Below the pieces are notes generated by a model that saw nothing but the letters and a program-made list of their open reading frames with translations, was not told where the DNA came from and made no database searches. A program made the translations under genes and the position numbers. Of a stretch of DNA of 9,238 nucleotides, positions 1 through 6,605 are shown piece after piece. Every line of letters starts with the position of its first letter. The stretch's first letter is position 1. Source of the stretch: an uncultured Elusimicrobia bacterium (GTDB lineage Bacteria > Elusimicrobiota > Endomicrobiia > Endomicrobiales > Endomicrobiaceae); NCBI GenBank assembly GCA_937916125.1, contig CALGGE010000017.1, positions 1 to 9,238 on the forward strand. Direction: 5' to 3'.

Positions 1-416
1 AATTTTCCGATTTCACTTTCTTTTACCTTATGCAAGTTTCTTGTCTTACCGTACATAGCACCCGAACCGAATAAGATTACTCGTGTAGTATCGGATTTAT
101 ATTTTAAAATATTATCAACCATTGCAAGATTATCTTCAACAGTCGTATCTTTATCTGCAATACCTCTTGCACCGCCTGTTGATGCACAATGAATTATAAA
201 ATCAATTTTGTTTTCTTCAAAATATTTTTTTACTTCGTTTGAATTTATTAAATTAAGTTCAATACTTCTCGGGGTGAAAATGTCGTATTTATCCTGCAAA
301 TATTGTTTTAAATTTTTACCGATAAAACCGCCTGAACCGGTTAGCAAAATTTGCTTTGGCGAATTTTTGTGAGGTATGGATGTATAGAGGTGTGGATGAT
401 TGCAAGAAATTCTCAT
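1..416 (-). CDS. NAD-dependent epimerase/dehydratase (extended SDR), 5' part only
   Basis: This is the N-terminal 138 codons of a sugar-nucleotide epimerase/dehydratase; the rest lies beyond position 1. The Rossmann nucleotide-binding motif TGSGGFIGKN is at residues 26-35. A strand followed by HCASTGGAR (76-84) and the strand VILFGSGAMYGK (113-124) match the region before the YxxxK catalytic motif, which is not reached here. The pattern recalls GDP-fucose-synthase-like SDRs, but substrate cannot be assigned. The ATG at 416 is the only sensible start: an in-frame TAA lies 19-21 bases upstream and no other start codon lies just before the Rossmann strand. This gives an odd 20-residue His/Pro-rich N-terminal extension, encoded by a short tandem repeat. 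No good Shine-Dalgarno site is visible. GC is about 40% in a sampled line, higher than the adjacent ATPase gene. Confidence 0.85.
   Translation of the reverse strand, partial: MRISCNHPHLYTSIPHKNSPKQILLTGSGGFIGKNLKQYLQDKYDIFTPRSIELNLINSNEVKKYFEENKIDFIIHCASTGGARGIADKDTTVEDNLAMVDNILKYKSDTTRVILFGSGAMYGKTRNLHKVKESEIGK
371..402. repeat. Two-copy 16-bp imperfect tandem repeat inside the start of the SDR gene
   Basis: The units at 371-386 and 387-402 share GAGGTRTGGATG with one difference in their first 12 bases. They encode most of the His/Pro-rich N-terminal extension of the partial SDR gene. This looks like intergenic low-complexity sequence that became coding. Confidence 0.6.
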
Positions 417-489
417 TGTTATTTTATTGTTTTTTTATAAACCTGTGTATTAAATATAAAACTTTGTTCGTTTAAAAATTTTTATTAAT

Positions 490-1725
490 TTACAAAAATA
501 ACACTTTGTCCGGAATGGCAAAAATATTTTTTGCAACATTTTCAACAGAATCTCCACGATAAACGACAATACCAAAATCAAGCTTATATTGTTCCATAAA
601 AAGTTTTAAAGATTTTACATCAACTCTATTTATTTTGTCTTTCATTTTTACTTCTATCGGAAGAATTTTATTTTTATATTTTATAATAAAATCTATTTCC
701 AACCCGGCTGCAGTTCTATAATAGTAAAGTTCAGGTTGAATATTTTTTATAGATTGCCACTTTATAAGCTCACTAAAAACCCAGGTTTCATATTCCTTAC
801 CTGTTAAATCTTTTTCAGTATTTTTTAATATAGTTCTCAATAGTCCCGTATCGGTAAAATACATTTTTGGAGCTTTTATTAATCGTTTGGAAATATTTGA
901 ATAATACGGCTGTAACAAATGTATCTGATATGAAATTTGTAAAAGTTTTGTATAATTATTTGCAGATGTTACGGAAATGCCGCAATCTCTGGCGACCTCT
1001 GAATAAGAATATATTTGTGCAGATCTGTCAGCAATGATATTTAAAAATTTGGTTATCTTTTCTATCTCAATAGAATATTTTAAATCTCTGACATCTTTTT
1101 CCAAGTAAGTATTTTTGTAGTTAGAAAGCCATCTTTGTTTCCTACCAATATCTTCAGAATTTATAACTTCAGGATAACCACCCCAACATTGATGTTGAAT
1201 AATAGCTTTATCCACGATATTTTTCTGAGATAATGATAATATCGGTATCTGTTGTTCCCAATTTTTTTCAAAAAGTTTATCAAGAAAAATTTCAGTCCTA
1301 TCATCAAACATTTCCGAAAGAGCAAAAGGATACATAGCAAACAAACTCACTCTTCCTGCTAAAGATTCTTGAACTGATTTTAAAAGCATTAACTGAGATG
1401 AGCCCGTTAAAAAGTGATGATTCTTTTTATTTCTATCAATCAATACTTTTACACTGTCAAAAATTCTTGGAAATTTTTGAACTTCATCCAATATCAAAAC
1501 TTTTTTATTTTCTGCAGACAACTTTTCAACAGCATTTGAAGAAAAGAAATCTCGAGTATCCGGATTATCAAAGGAAATATAACTAAAATTATCCTTATAT
1601 AAACTTTCTGCCAAAAGCACTTCCAACAGAGTGCTTTTGCCTATCTGTCTTGCTCCGGTAATGATAATATTTTTATCACTGCCATAAATATTGGAAATAA
1701 CATTTTGAAGTCGTCTTTTATACAT
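490..1725 (-). CDS. AAA ATPase with C-terminal DUF4143 (AAA_14 family)
   Basis: This 411-residue protein has the usual length and layout of the widespread AAA_14/DUF4143 ATPases. Walker A is GARQIGKST (24-32), Walker B is VLILDEVQ (76-83), a sensor-like TGSS is at 107-110 and a conserved GR is at 124-125. The second half has the DUF4143 signatures YLEKDVRDL (208-216) and KMYFTDTGLL (287-296). It ends with a PD-(D/E)XK-like core, EIDFI (343-347) followed by PIEVK (356-360). The cellular role of the family is not established; defence, mobile-element and DNA-handling roles have been proposed. It is not a sugar gene and sits at the end of the polysaccharide run behind its own repeat-bearing upstream region. 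No Shine-Dalgarno site precedes the ATG at 1725, so it may have a very short leader. GC is about 25% in a sampled line. Confidence 0.93.
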   Translation of the reverse strand: MYKRRLQNVISNIYGSDKNIIITGARQIGKSTLLEVLLAESLYKDNFSYISFDNPDTRDFFSSNAVEKLSAENKKVLILDEVQKFPRIFDSVKVLIDRNKKNHHFLTGSSQLMLLKSVQESLAGRVSLFAMYPFALSEMFDDRTEIFLDKLFEKNWEQQIPILSLSQKNIVDKAIIQHQCWGGYPEVINSEDIGRKQRWLSNYKNTYLEKDVRDLKYSIEIEKITKFLNIIADRSAQIYSYSEVARDCGISVTSANNYTKLLQISYQIHLLQPYYSNISKRLIKAPKMYFTDTGLLRTILKNTEKDLTGKEYETWVFSELIKWQSIKNIQPELYYYRTAAGLEIDFIIKYKNKILPIEVKMKDKINRVDVKSLKLFMEQYKLDFGIVVYRGDSVENVAKNIFAIPDKVLFL

Positions 1726-1735
1726 AATACATAGT

Positions 1736-1764
1736 ATTTTAACATTTTAATTGTTAAATTGCAA
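1736..1764 (-). promoter_or_regulatory. Possible sigma70-type promoter of the AAA ATPase gene
   Basis: Reading the minus strand, TTGCAA (1764-1759) is followed after 17 bases by TAAAAT (1741-1736). Transcription would begin about four bases before the ATG at 1725, giving an almost leaderless mRNA, consistent with the missing Shine-Dalgarno site. The -35 element and spacer lie in one copy of the 32-bp repeat. In DNA this AT-rich, such matches also arise by chance. Confidence 0.3.
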
Positions 1765-1813
1765 GGCAAATTAACATTTTAATTGTTAAATTGCAAGGTA
1801 AATTAACATTTTA
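1741..1813. repeat. 32-bp tandem repeat (2.3 copies) with an internal dyad
   Basis: The units are 1741-1772 and 1773-1804, differing at one base (AAGGC versus AAGGT), plus a 9-base partial third copy at 1805-1813. The second unit and the base pairs before it contain TTAACA-N7-TGTTAA, a 6-bp dyad typical in form of a dimeric regulator site. The array lies directly upstream of the AAA ATPase and downstream of the SDR stub, whose reading frame ends in it at 1786. It could be an operator or the product of slippage during a deletion. Confidence 0.8.
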
Positions 1814-1860
1814 GATTTACCGTACATAGCTCCTGAACCTGTTAGCAAAATATTTTTCAT
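1786..1860 (-). pseudogene. SDR epimerase stub, N-terminus joined to a later segment
   Basis: The 24-codon frame begins MKNILLTGSG, the nucleotide-binding start of an SDR, and continues at once as AMYGKSK. In the partial SDR gene at 1-416 these two segments are separate: ILLTGSGGFIGK at residues 23-34 and LFGSGAMYGK at 115-124. Here the first GSG is joined to what follows the second GSG, in frame, removing the equivalent of 90 codons. The frame then enters the 32-bp repeat and stops. It cannot fold as an enzyme. It starts three bases after the stop of the glycosyltransferase stub. The source was a close relative of the 1-416 gene, since DNA identity is high in both segments. Confidence 0.75.
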
Positions 1861-1863
1861 TAT

Positions 1864-2094
1864 TTAAATTCCTATTCTTGCTTTTATTTTTCTCAAAGAA
1901 TGATATAATTTATAATTTTTCGCCGTTGCAATCTTTAGCAAAAAGATTAAACCGTAAACTACAAAATATATCGGCAACAAACATACCGCAAAGTAAAAGT
2001 ACCAATTATTTTTATAATCAGCTAAATATTCAGCTCTATTATAAGTAGGAATACAGATGGACAATAAATGTTGATTTAAAATATCTTTATTCAT
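1864..2094 (-). pseudogene. GT2 glycosyltransferase stub with a membrane segment
   Basis: The 76-codon frame starts with a GT2 N-terminus: HLLSICIPTYNRAEYLA (9-25) closely resembles LLSVCIPTYNRADVLK of the GT2 at 6812-7795. After DYKNNW it changes to one hydrophobic stretch of about 23 residues (roughly 31-54, WYFYFAVCLLPIYFVVYGLI), then a basic tail ending RKIKARIGI. There is no room for the rest of the GT-A fold or the DXD motif, so it cannot be an active transferase. The likeliest origin is an in-frame internal deletion of a longer GT2 that ended in a membrane helix. A genuine small membrane protein that reuses a GT2 start is the alternative. Only a weak AAAGA-type site precedes the ATG. 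Confidence 0.65.
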
Positions 2095-2182
2095 TTTTTA
2101 TCTTTTTAATTTAATCTTTAAATTCTAAACATTTGCTCATTGCACAAAAATTCACATATAAATATTAAAATATTTGACAACA

Positions 2183-3256
2183 CTATTTTCCTAAAACATT
2201 TTTTATCATTTTTATAACTTTGGTTGAGTTTATTGTGTTTATATCTAAAGGCGAAATTTTATTATAGTAAAAGTCAAAAATATTTTTTTCTTCTTCCAAC
2301 ATCTTATCAACTTCATCAGGATAAATATAAGAGTCTTCAAGATTTTTATATGGATGAAACTTACCATAAGACATACCGCTACTTATAACTAAAAAAGGTA
2401 TATTTGTTGCTGCCGCGATATGTACCGTTCCGGTATCAACAGAAATTAATAATTTTGCTACTCTTTCAAGAATAACAGGAAGCATAGATAACGAAATTGT
2501 CCCTACTGCATTAATAACCTTATCCAACTTATTGCTATCAATTAAGTTTAATAATTTAGCTGCATTGTCTAAATCAACTTTTGAACCTAAAATAACACAT
2601 TTATAATCGTAGTTTGATACTAAATAATTTATAACTTCTGCAAAATTTTTTTCGTTCCAATTTCTTCTGGTATCTCCTGACCAAGGAGAAATAAAAATAT
2701 ATTTTTGATTAATATCTAACGGATATGCAAAAAACGGTCTATTTATATCTATCTTAATATTTAGCAATTTTTCAAAAAATATTTTATTCCTATCAAATTC
2801 AAAAATAAAATCATCTCCTGTATCTATTAACTCTGTATAAAGATTCTTATATTTTTTTGTTATTCTGTTATCGGGACCTTTGCAACCTATAACTTCTTTT
2901 GCTTTTAAATTATGAATTAAACTTTCAGTAATCAATGTATCTTTTTCATGAACCGGAGAAATAATTGTATCTATTCTATACCCAAACAGCTTTAAATATA
3001 TAAATCTTCTATAAAATATTTTTTTTAATCTTGACATCCAATTATCAAAATTTATCCAAATAAATTTATCAACAATACTATAATCATATTGTTCCGATAA
3101 TTGACTAAAATCCTGTCTTCCTATAAATACCAATTTTTTATCTTTATATTTTTCGCTATTTTTAACATAATATAAAAAATTATGCATTAGAATATAATCG
3201 CCAATGCCATCCGTTCTAATAACGACAACTGCCGGAAATTTTGTAACCAAAATCAT
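2183..3256 (-). CDS. Glycosyltransferase family 9 (heptosyltransferase-like)
   Basis: This 357-residue protein has the GT-B layout of family 9, which includes the ADP-heptose:LPS heptosyltransferases. The N-terminal domain opens with VVVIRTDGIGDYIL (10-23), the family's first glycine-rich loop. The C-terminal domain has FISPWSGDTRRNWNEKNFAEVI (188-209) and the donor-binding signature LLISVDTGTVHIAAATNIP (269-287), with HPY at 301-303. There is no signal peptide, so it should act at the cytoplasmic face of the inner membrane. The donor cannot be read from the sequence; family members in O-antigen loci often do not use heptose. It starts 23 bases after the GT2 upstream and is followed by an 88-base gap without clear signals. 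Confidence in the family is high and in the substrate low. Confidence 0.93.
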   Translation of the reverse strand: MILVTKFPAVVVIRTDGIGDYILMHNFLYYVKNSEKYKDKKLVFIGRQDFSQLSEQYDYSIVDKFIWINFDNWMSRLKKIFYRRFIYLKLFGYRIDTIISPVHEKDTLITESLIHNLKAKEVIGCKGPDNRITKKYKNLYTELIDTGDDFIFEFDRNKIFFEKLLNIKIDINRPFFAYPLDINQKYIFISPWSGDTRRNWNEKNFAEVINYLVSNYDYKCVILGSKVDLDNAAKLLNLIDSNKLDKVINAVGTISLSMLPVILERVAKLLISVDTGTVHIAAATNIPFLVISSGMSYGKFHPYKNLEDSYIYPDEVDKMLEEEKNIFDFYYNKISPLDINTINSTKVIKMIKNVLGK

Positions 3257-3279
3257 TCTTATTTTATTAATAAAACTTA

Positions 3280-4185
3280 TTATTTTATTGAAAGAAATTT
3301 AACTTCTATTTTTATTTTTAAAAAATAAATTTTATGATAACAATCATTTTCATTTAAATTATATAACTCGTAAATATTTTTAAGTATTTTTAACGATCTA
3401 TTATCAAAGAAACGTTTTATTTGGTTAAAATGATACGGCAAATAATTATATACTATCTTTCTCAATTTTTTATTATTCAAATTATAAATCCAATTAAGCC
3501 AGTAATTATATCCGTTAATAGCCGCTTCTACATTTGGAGAACCTGACTCAGAACCGGTATGACATCTATAATTTACGGAATGTTCCGAAGCGACTGCCAT
3601 ATAATTATTTTCTCCTACTAATTCCATTACTAATTTTTCATCTGTAGACATAAGTCTGAATTTACATACAATACCGCCAATTTCTTTATATTTTTGCGTT
3701 TTTACACAATAACCGGCAAAAGTTTCAGTATATGTAAATTTTAATCTACCATTGAGATAGTCATATATTGTAATTTTTTCTTTTATATCGGACTTATGAA
3801 ATATTTCAGATTTCTCGTTTATCAAATTTATATTAGTTCTGTATATATTACAATTCGGATGTTTTTTTATCATTTTATAAATTGAAGATAAATAATTTTT
3901 TTCAAGAACATCATCTGCCATAAGAATAGACATATATTCATTCATCTCAATATCTTTAATTCTTGCCCAATTTTCCTCTATCGTCAGGAGTTTATCACTT
4001 TTTATGATTGTTATTTTATCTGAATTTAAAGTATTCAAATATTCTGCAGTTCCGTCATCTGACATATTTTCCAAAAGTATAATATTGTACTTTTCATAAT
4101 CTTGAGACAAAGCACTATCAACACAATCCTTTATATACGGCATGCCGTTATGAACAGGTATTACTATTGTAAATTTAGTATCCAC
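3280..4185 (-). CDS. Glycosyltransferase family 2 (GT-A)
   Basis: This is a 301-residue inverting GT-A transferase. FTIVIPVHNGMPYIKDCVDSALSQ (5-28) is the classic GT2 opening, and LLENMSDDGTAEYL (37-50) is the nucleotide-binding segment. ILMADDVLEKNYL (87-99) supplies the metal-binding acidic pair at D91-D92. The C-terminus is basic with no clear membrane helix, so it is probably a soluble or peripheral cytoplasmic enzyme building the repeat unit. The start codon is GTG at 4185, overlapping the stop of the upstream reductase by 11 bases; this coupling supports the start despite the weak upstream AAAGAAG. The stretch near the C-terminus is extremely AT-rich (6 G/C in 60 bases at 3301-3360). 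Sugar specificity is unknown. Confidence 0.93.
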   Translation of the reverse strand: MDTKFTIVIPVHNGMPYIKDCVDSALSQDYEKYNIILLENMSDDGTAEYLNTLNSDKITIIKSDKLLTIEENWARIKDIEMNEYMSILMADDVLEKNYLSSIYKMIKKHPNCNIYRTNINLINEKSEIFHKSDIKEKITIYDYLNGRLKFTYTETFAGYCVKTQKYKEIGGIVCKFRLMSTDEKLVMELVGENNYMAVASEHSVNYRCHTGSESGSPNVEAAINGYNYWLNWIYNLNNKKLRKIVYNYLPYHFNQIKRFFDNRSLKILKNIYELYNLNENDCYHKIYFLKIKIEVKFLSIK

Positions 4186-5062
4186 TTAATACTTCTTTAA
4201 TTCCTTCTGATAATTTATATTTAACTTCATACTTGACTTCATTAATCAATCTTGAATTATCTCCAACTATAATCGGAGGTTGACTTGATGGTTCATCTTT
4301 AAATTTAATTAAATTTTCTTTTCCCATTTGTTTTCCAATTTCTAAAGCAAAATCTTTAATCGATATTGTTTTGCCCGTGCAGATATTCACAGAACCTTTA
4401 ACTTCAGAATTTAACAATGCAACAAATGCCCCTGCTATATCTTTAGCATACACATAATCTTTATATAACTTTCCGTTTTTTATTATAACTTCTTCATTTT
4501 TTGAAAGCTTATCAATGATCATTCCTGTCAATCTAATTTTATCTTCATTTCTTCCGTAAACATAAAATATTCTTCCATAACCGAAACTTATATTATTAAT
4601 CTTACAAAAATATTCTGATATTTCATGAAGTTTGTTTTTGCAAAAAGTATAGATCGTTTTATCTGCATCAAGTTCATCAATCTCTTTTAAAGGAGAATCT
4701 TTAAACTTATATTCAAAGCAAGTCCCTGCAAAAACAACCCTTTTCCCGCCATTATCTTTAAAATATTTTAAAAGATTTATTCCTGCATTTAAAAATTTAT
4801 AATTTATATCGGAACTTAAATAATCTCCTGTCGTGCACCAAGCCATATTTAACAAATACTCAGGCTTAATATTTTCTATTGTAATTTTTATAAAATTTTC
4901 ATCAAACAAATTTCCTTCTATCCAATGAACACCGTTATTATGATTATTTTTGTCAATAGTAATTGCAAAAATATCAAAACCGGCTTCTTTAAGCGGTTCT
5001 ATAAGTTCTTTACCGATTAACCCTGTTGCTCCTGTTACAAGAACTTTTTTACAACAATTCAT
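4175..5062 (-). CDS. NAD(P)-dependent sugar 4-ketoreductase (extended SDR)
   Basis: This is a full-length extended SDR of 295 residues. VLVTGATGLIG near the N-terminus is the dinucleotide-binding loop. LNMAWCTTGDYLSS and VVFAGTCFEY precede the catalytic pair in YTFCK (Y138, K142). GKLYKDYVYAKDIAGAFVAL and the C-terminal ICTGKTISIKDFA fit sugar-nucleotide 4-ketoreductases. Placed after E1 and an RmlC-like epimerase, it most likely reduces the C4 ketone of a CDP-3,6-dideoxy-hexulose (E_red of the ascarylose route), by inference. I place the start at the ATG at 5062, which directly precedes the Rossmann strand and has AGGG nine bases upstream. An in-frame ATG at 5080 would add MTGIKI. It overlaps the epimerase end by 14 bases, suggesting translational coupling. 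Confidence 0.9.
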   Translation of the reverse strand: MNCCKKVLVTGATGLIGKELIEPLKEAGFDIFAITIDKNNHNNGVHWIEGNLFDENFIKITIENIKPEYLLNMAWCTTGDYLSSDINYKFLNAGINLLKYFKDNGGKRVVFAGTCFEYKFKDSPLKEIDELDADKTIYTFCKNKLHEISEYFCKINNISFGYGRIFYVYGRNEDKIRLTGMIIDKLSKNEEVIIKNGKLYKDYVYAKDIAGAFVALLNSEVKGSVNICTGKTISIKDFALEIGKQMGKENLIKFKDEPSSQPPIIVGDNSRLINEVKYEVKYKLSEGIKEVLSGY

Positions 5063-5579
5063 AATTTTTATCCCTGTCATTCATAATCGGTTCAAAACCG
5101 AAATTATTCCATTTTATACCTAATTTAGGATCATCATATCTCAAACCTACATAATATTCCGGCTTAAAAAACTCTCCTAATTGATAATAGACCGTCGTAT
5201 TATTTTCCAAGGTTTGAAAACCATGAGCAAACATCGGAGGAATATATAACATTTTATTACTACTGCTTGTAATATTTACCCCCCCCCATTGTAGGTAGGT
5301 AGGAGAATTTTTTCTTAAATCAACAATAACATCATAAATACTTCCGCTTAAACAAGATACCATTTTAGGTTCCAAAAATGGTTCTTTTTGATAATGCATT
5401 CCTCTTATGGTATTTTTTTTATAATTTTTTGAAATATTGCATTGACAGATATCAAAATCTATGTTGTATTTCGCAAGTTCATTTTTACAAAATTGTCTTG
5501 CAAACGTTCCTCTATCATCCTTAAATTCTTCAAGTTCTATTAAATACGCACCCTTTAATTCCAACTCCGTAAATTTCAT
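5049..5579 (-). CDS. rfbC: RmlC-like sugar 3,5- or 5-epimerase, with a slippage-prone G9 tract
   Basis: This 176-residue cupin is a full-length member of the dTDP-4-dehydrorhamnose 3,5-epimerase family. Landmarks are DDRGTFARQF (21-30), RGMHYQ with the catalytic-type His at 62, K72, DVIVDLRKNSPTYLQW (83-98), MLYIPPMFAHGFQTLE (110-125), the YY pair at 131-132 and RYDDPKLGIKW (147-157). No rhamnose genes are present. Beside an E1 dehydrase the likelier role is the C5 epimerase (E_ep) of CDP-ascarylose synthesis. It has an AGGA Shine-Dalgarno site seven to eight bases before the ATG, inside a 21-bp repeat shared with the SDR stub. Codons 98-101 are read from nine consecutive G residues. The usual family sequence there is closer to QWFGV or QHVGI, so the extra Gly is unusual. 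Loss or gain of one G would end translation. Confidence 0.93.
   Translation of the reverse strand: MKFTELELKGAYLIELEEFKDDRGTFARQFCKNELAKYNIDFDICQCNISKNYKKNTIRGMHYQKEPFLEPKMVSCLSGSIYDVIVDLRKNSPTYLQWGGVNITSSSNKMLYIPPMFAHGFQTLENNTTVYYQLGEFFKPEYYVGLRYDDPKLGIKWNNFGFEPIMNDRDKNYELL
5279..5287 (-). repeat. G9 homopolymer in the epimerase coding sequence
   Basis: Nine consecutive G residues on the coding strand encode part of W98, G99, G100 and V101. With eight G the next codon is TAA (100-residue product). With ten G the frame meets TAG after residue 106. So long a G run stands out in DNA of about 25% GC. Confidence 0.95.
5291..5303. repeat. (GTAG)3 tetranucleotide repeat beside the G9 tract
   Basis: Three GTAG units plus one base (plus-strand reading) lie three bases from the G9 tract. 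They encode PTYL (93-96) of the epimerase, a normal family sequence, so the repeat may be incidental. A one-unit change would also shift the frame. Confidence 0.85.
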
Positions 5580-5594
5580 TTTTATATCCTAAAA
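5574..5594. repeat. 21-bp direct repeat, copy 1 (epimerase start)
   Basis: This copy contains the end of DUF1016 (TAG), the AGGA ribosome-binding site and the first two codons of the epimerase. It is identical over 21 bases to 6784-6804. On the coding strand the core is TTTTAGGATATAAAAATG. Confidence 0.9.
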
Positions 5595-6605
5595 ATTTTT
5601 ATTTTTATCATTAATAATATTTTCCAATTGTTTCTTTGTCGGCATTATTTTTTTCAACTTATACTCAGAAACTCCTATCGGCTTATGAATATCACTTAAT
5701 GAATATTCTACAATAATATTATCTTTACTTCTGCATAATAATAAGCCTATAGTGGGATTATCTCCCTGTTTTTTTAATTGTCTATCTACTGCAGTGACAT
5801 AAAAATTCAATTGCCCTGCAAATTCCGGTTCAAATTCACAAGCTTTTAGTTCAATAACTACATAACAATGAAGTTCTATGTTATAGAACAATAAGTCTAT
5901 ATAAAAATCTTTTTTTGAAACTGCAATATGATATTGTCTGCCTATAAAAGAAAAACCTGTACCAAGTTCCAACAAAAACTTAGTAATATTTTTTACAAGC
6001 TTATCTTCTAAATTTTTTTCTTTCTTTTCTTCTTGAATATTTAAAAAATCAAAAATATATGGATCTTTAAAAGTTTGTTGTACTAAATCGGAATTAATAT
6101 CCGGTAAAGTTTTTTTAAAATTTGTTATTGATTTTCCTTGTCTTTTATACAAATCACTTTCTATGTGATGAACCAATACTGATCTACTCCAACCGAATTG
6201 AACTGCTTTTTTAAGATAAAATTCAGTTTCTTTTAAATCTTTTATTTTGTTTAAGATTACTAAATTGTGTCCCCATGGCAATTCTCCAACAAGTTGTTGG
6301 AGAATTGTATTTTTTGAATATTTTAAATAAAATTGTCTCATATACCAAAGATTCTGTGCAGAAAAACCTTTTGCATTAGGAAATTCCATTCTTAAATCTT
6401 TGCTTAGTTTTTCCACGATAGATTTGCCGTAATTTTGCACTATCTGTTCTTCAACAATTCTCTTACCTATGCTCCAATATAATAAAATTAAATTTTTATT
6501 TACTGTTCTGACAACATTAACTTTTGCAGTTTTTATATCTGATATTATATCGTGCAAAATATCATTATAATTTTGATTTTTGATTTCTTTTATTTTATTT
6601 AGCAT
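5589..6605 (-). CDS. DUF1016 (YhcG-type) PD-(D/E)XK nuclease-domain protein
   Basis: This 338-residue protein has the full family layout. The N-terminal DUF1016 domain contains LLYWSIGKRIVEEQ (41-54), YGKSIVEKLSKDLRMEFP (59-76), GFSAQNLWYMRQFYLKY (80-96) and ELPWGHN (108-114). A middle segment WSRSVLVHHIESDLYKRQGK (139-158) leads to DPYIFDFL (181-188). The C-terminal nuclease-like core has D237 in FYIDLLFY, E252 and K254 in VVIELK, and Q265 in GQLNFYV, so the catalytic pattern is intact. Family function is unsettled; nuclease or defence-related roles are suspected. It interrupts a run of sugar genes. Its ATG overlaps the end of the SDR stub by 11 bases and has no evident Shine-Dalgarno site. 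Its stop lies in the downstream copy of a 21-bp repeat, nine bases before the epimerase start. Confidence 0.93.
   Translation of the reverse strand: MLNKIKEIKNQNYNDILHDIISDIKTAKVNVVRTVNKNLILLYWSIGKRIVEEQIVQNYGKSIVEKLSKDLRMEFPNAKGFSAQNLWYMRQFYLKYSKNTILQQLVGELPWGHNLVILNKIKDLKETEFYLKKAVQFGWSRSVLVHHIESDLYKRQGKSITNFKKTLPDINSDLVQQTFKDPYIFDFLNIQEEKKEKNLEDKLVKNITKFLLELGTGFSFIGRQYHIAVSKKDFYIDLLFYNIELHCYVVIELKACEFEPEFAGQLNFYVTAVDRQLKKQGDNPTIGLLLCRSKDNIIVEYSLSDIHKPIGVSEYKLKKIMPTKKQLENIINDKNKNF
6279..6307. repeat. 29-bp perfect palindrome inside the DUF1016 gene
   Basis: The 14-base arm CAATTCTCCAACAA (6279-6292) is followed by a single G and then its exact reverse complement (6294-6307). It encodes ILQQLVGEL, a normal part of the family, so it is not an inserted peptide. 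The mRNA could form a strong hairpin within the coding region. Confidence 0.9.

Noticed and set aside
1864..2094. Small membrane toxin or holin
   Set aside because: The N-terminal 25 residues are clearly GT2-derived and no antitoxin-like partner is present; a deletion relic explains it better.
2160..2175. Rho-independent terminator after the GT9 gene
   Set aside because: The 16-base inverted repeat is made only of A and T and is not followed by a proper U tract after a stable stem, so it would be too weak to call.
5411..5418. A8 tract in the epimerase gene as a second switch
   Set aside because: Runs of seven to eight A/T are common throughout this AT-rich window and this one encodes ordinary Lys-Lys-Asn codons.
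5049..5579. dTDP-rhamnose synthesis gene in the strict sense
   Set aside because: The family match is real but no other rhamnose gene is present, while the CDP-dideoxysugar enzyme E1 is, so the substrate is more likely a CDP-sugar.
490..6605. DUF1016 and AAA/DUF4143 proteins as one two-component defence system
   Set aside because: They are almost 4 kb apart, separated by sugar genes with different leaders, and nothing in the sequence links them functionally.
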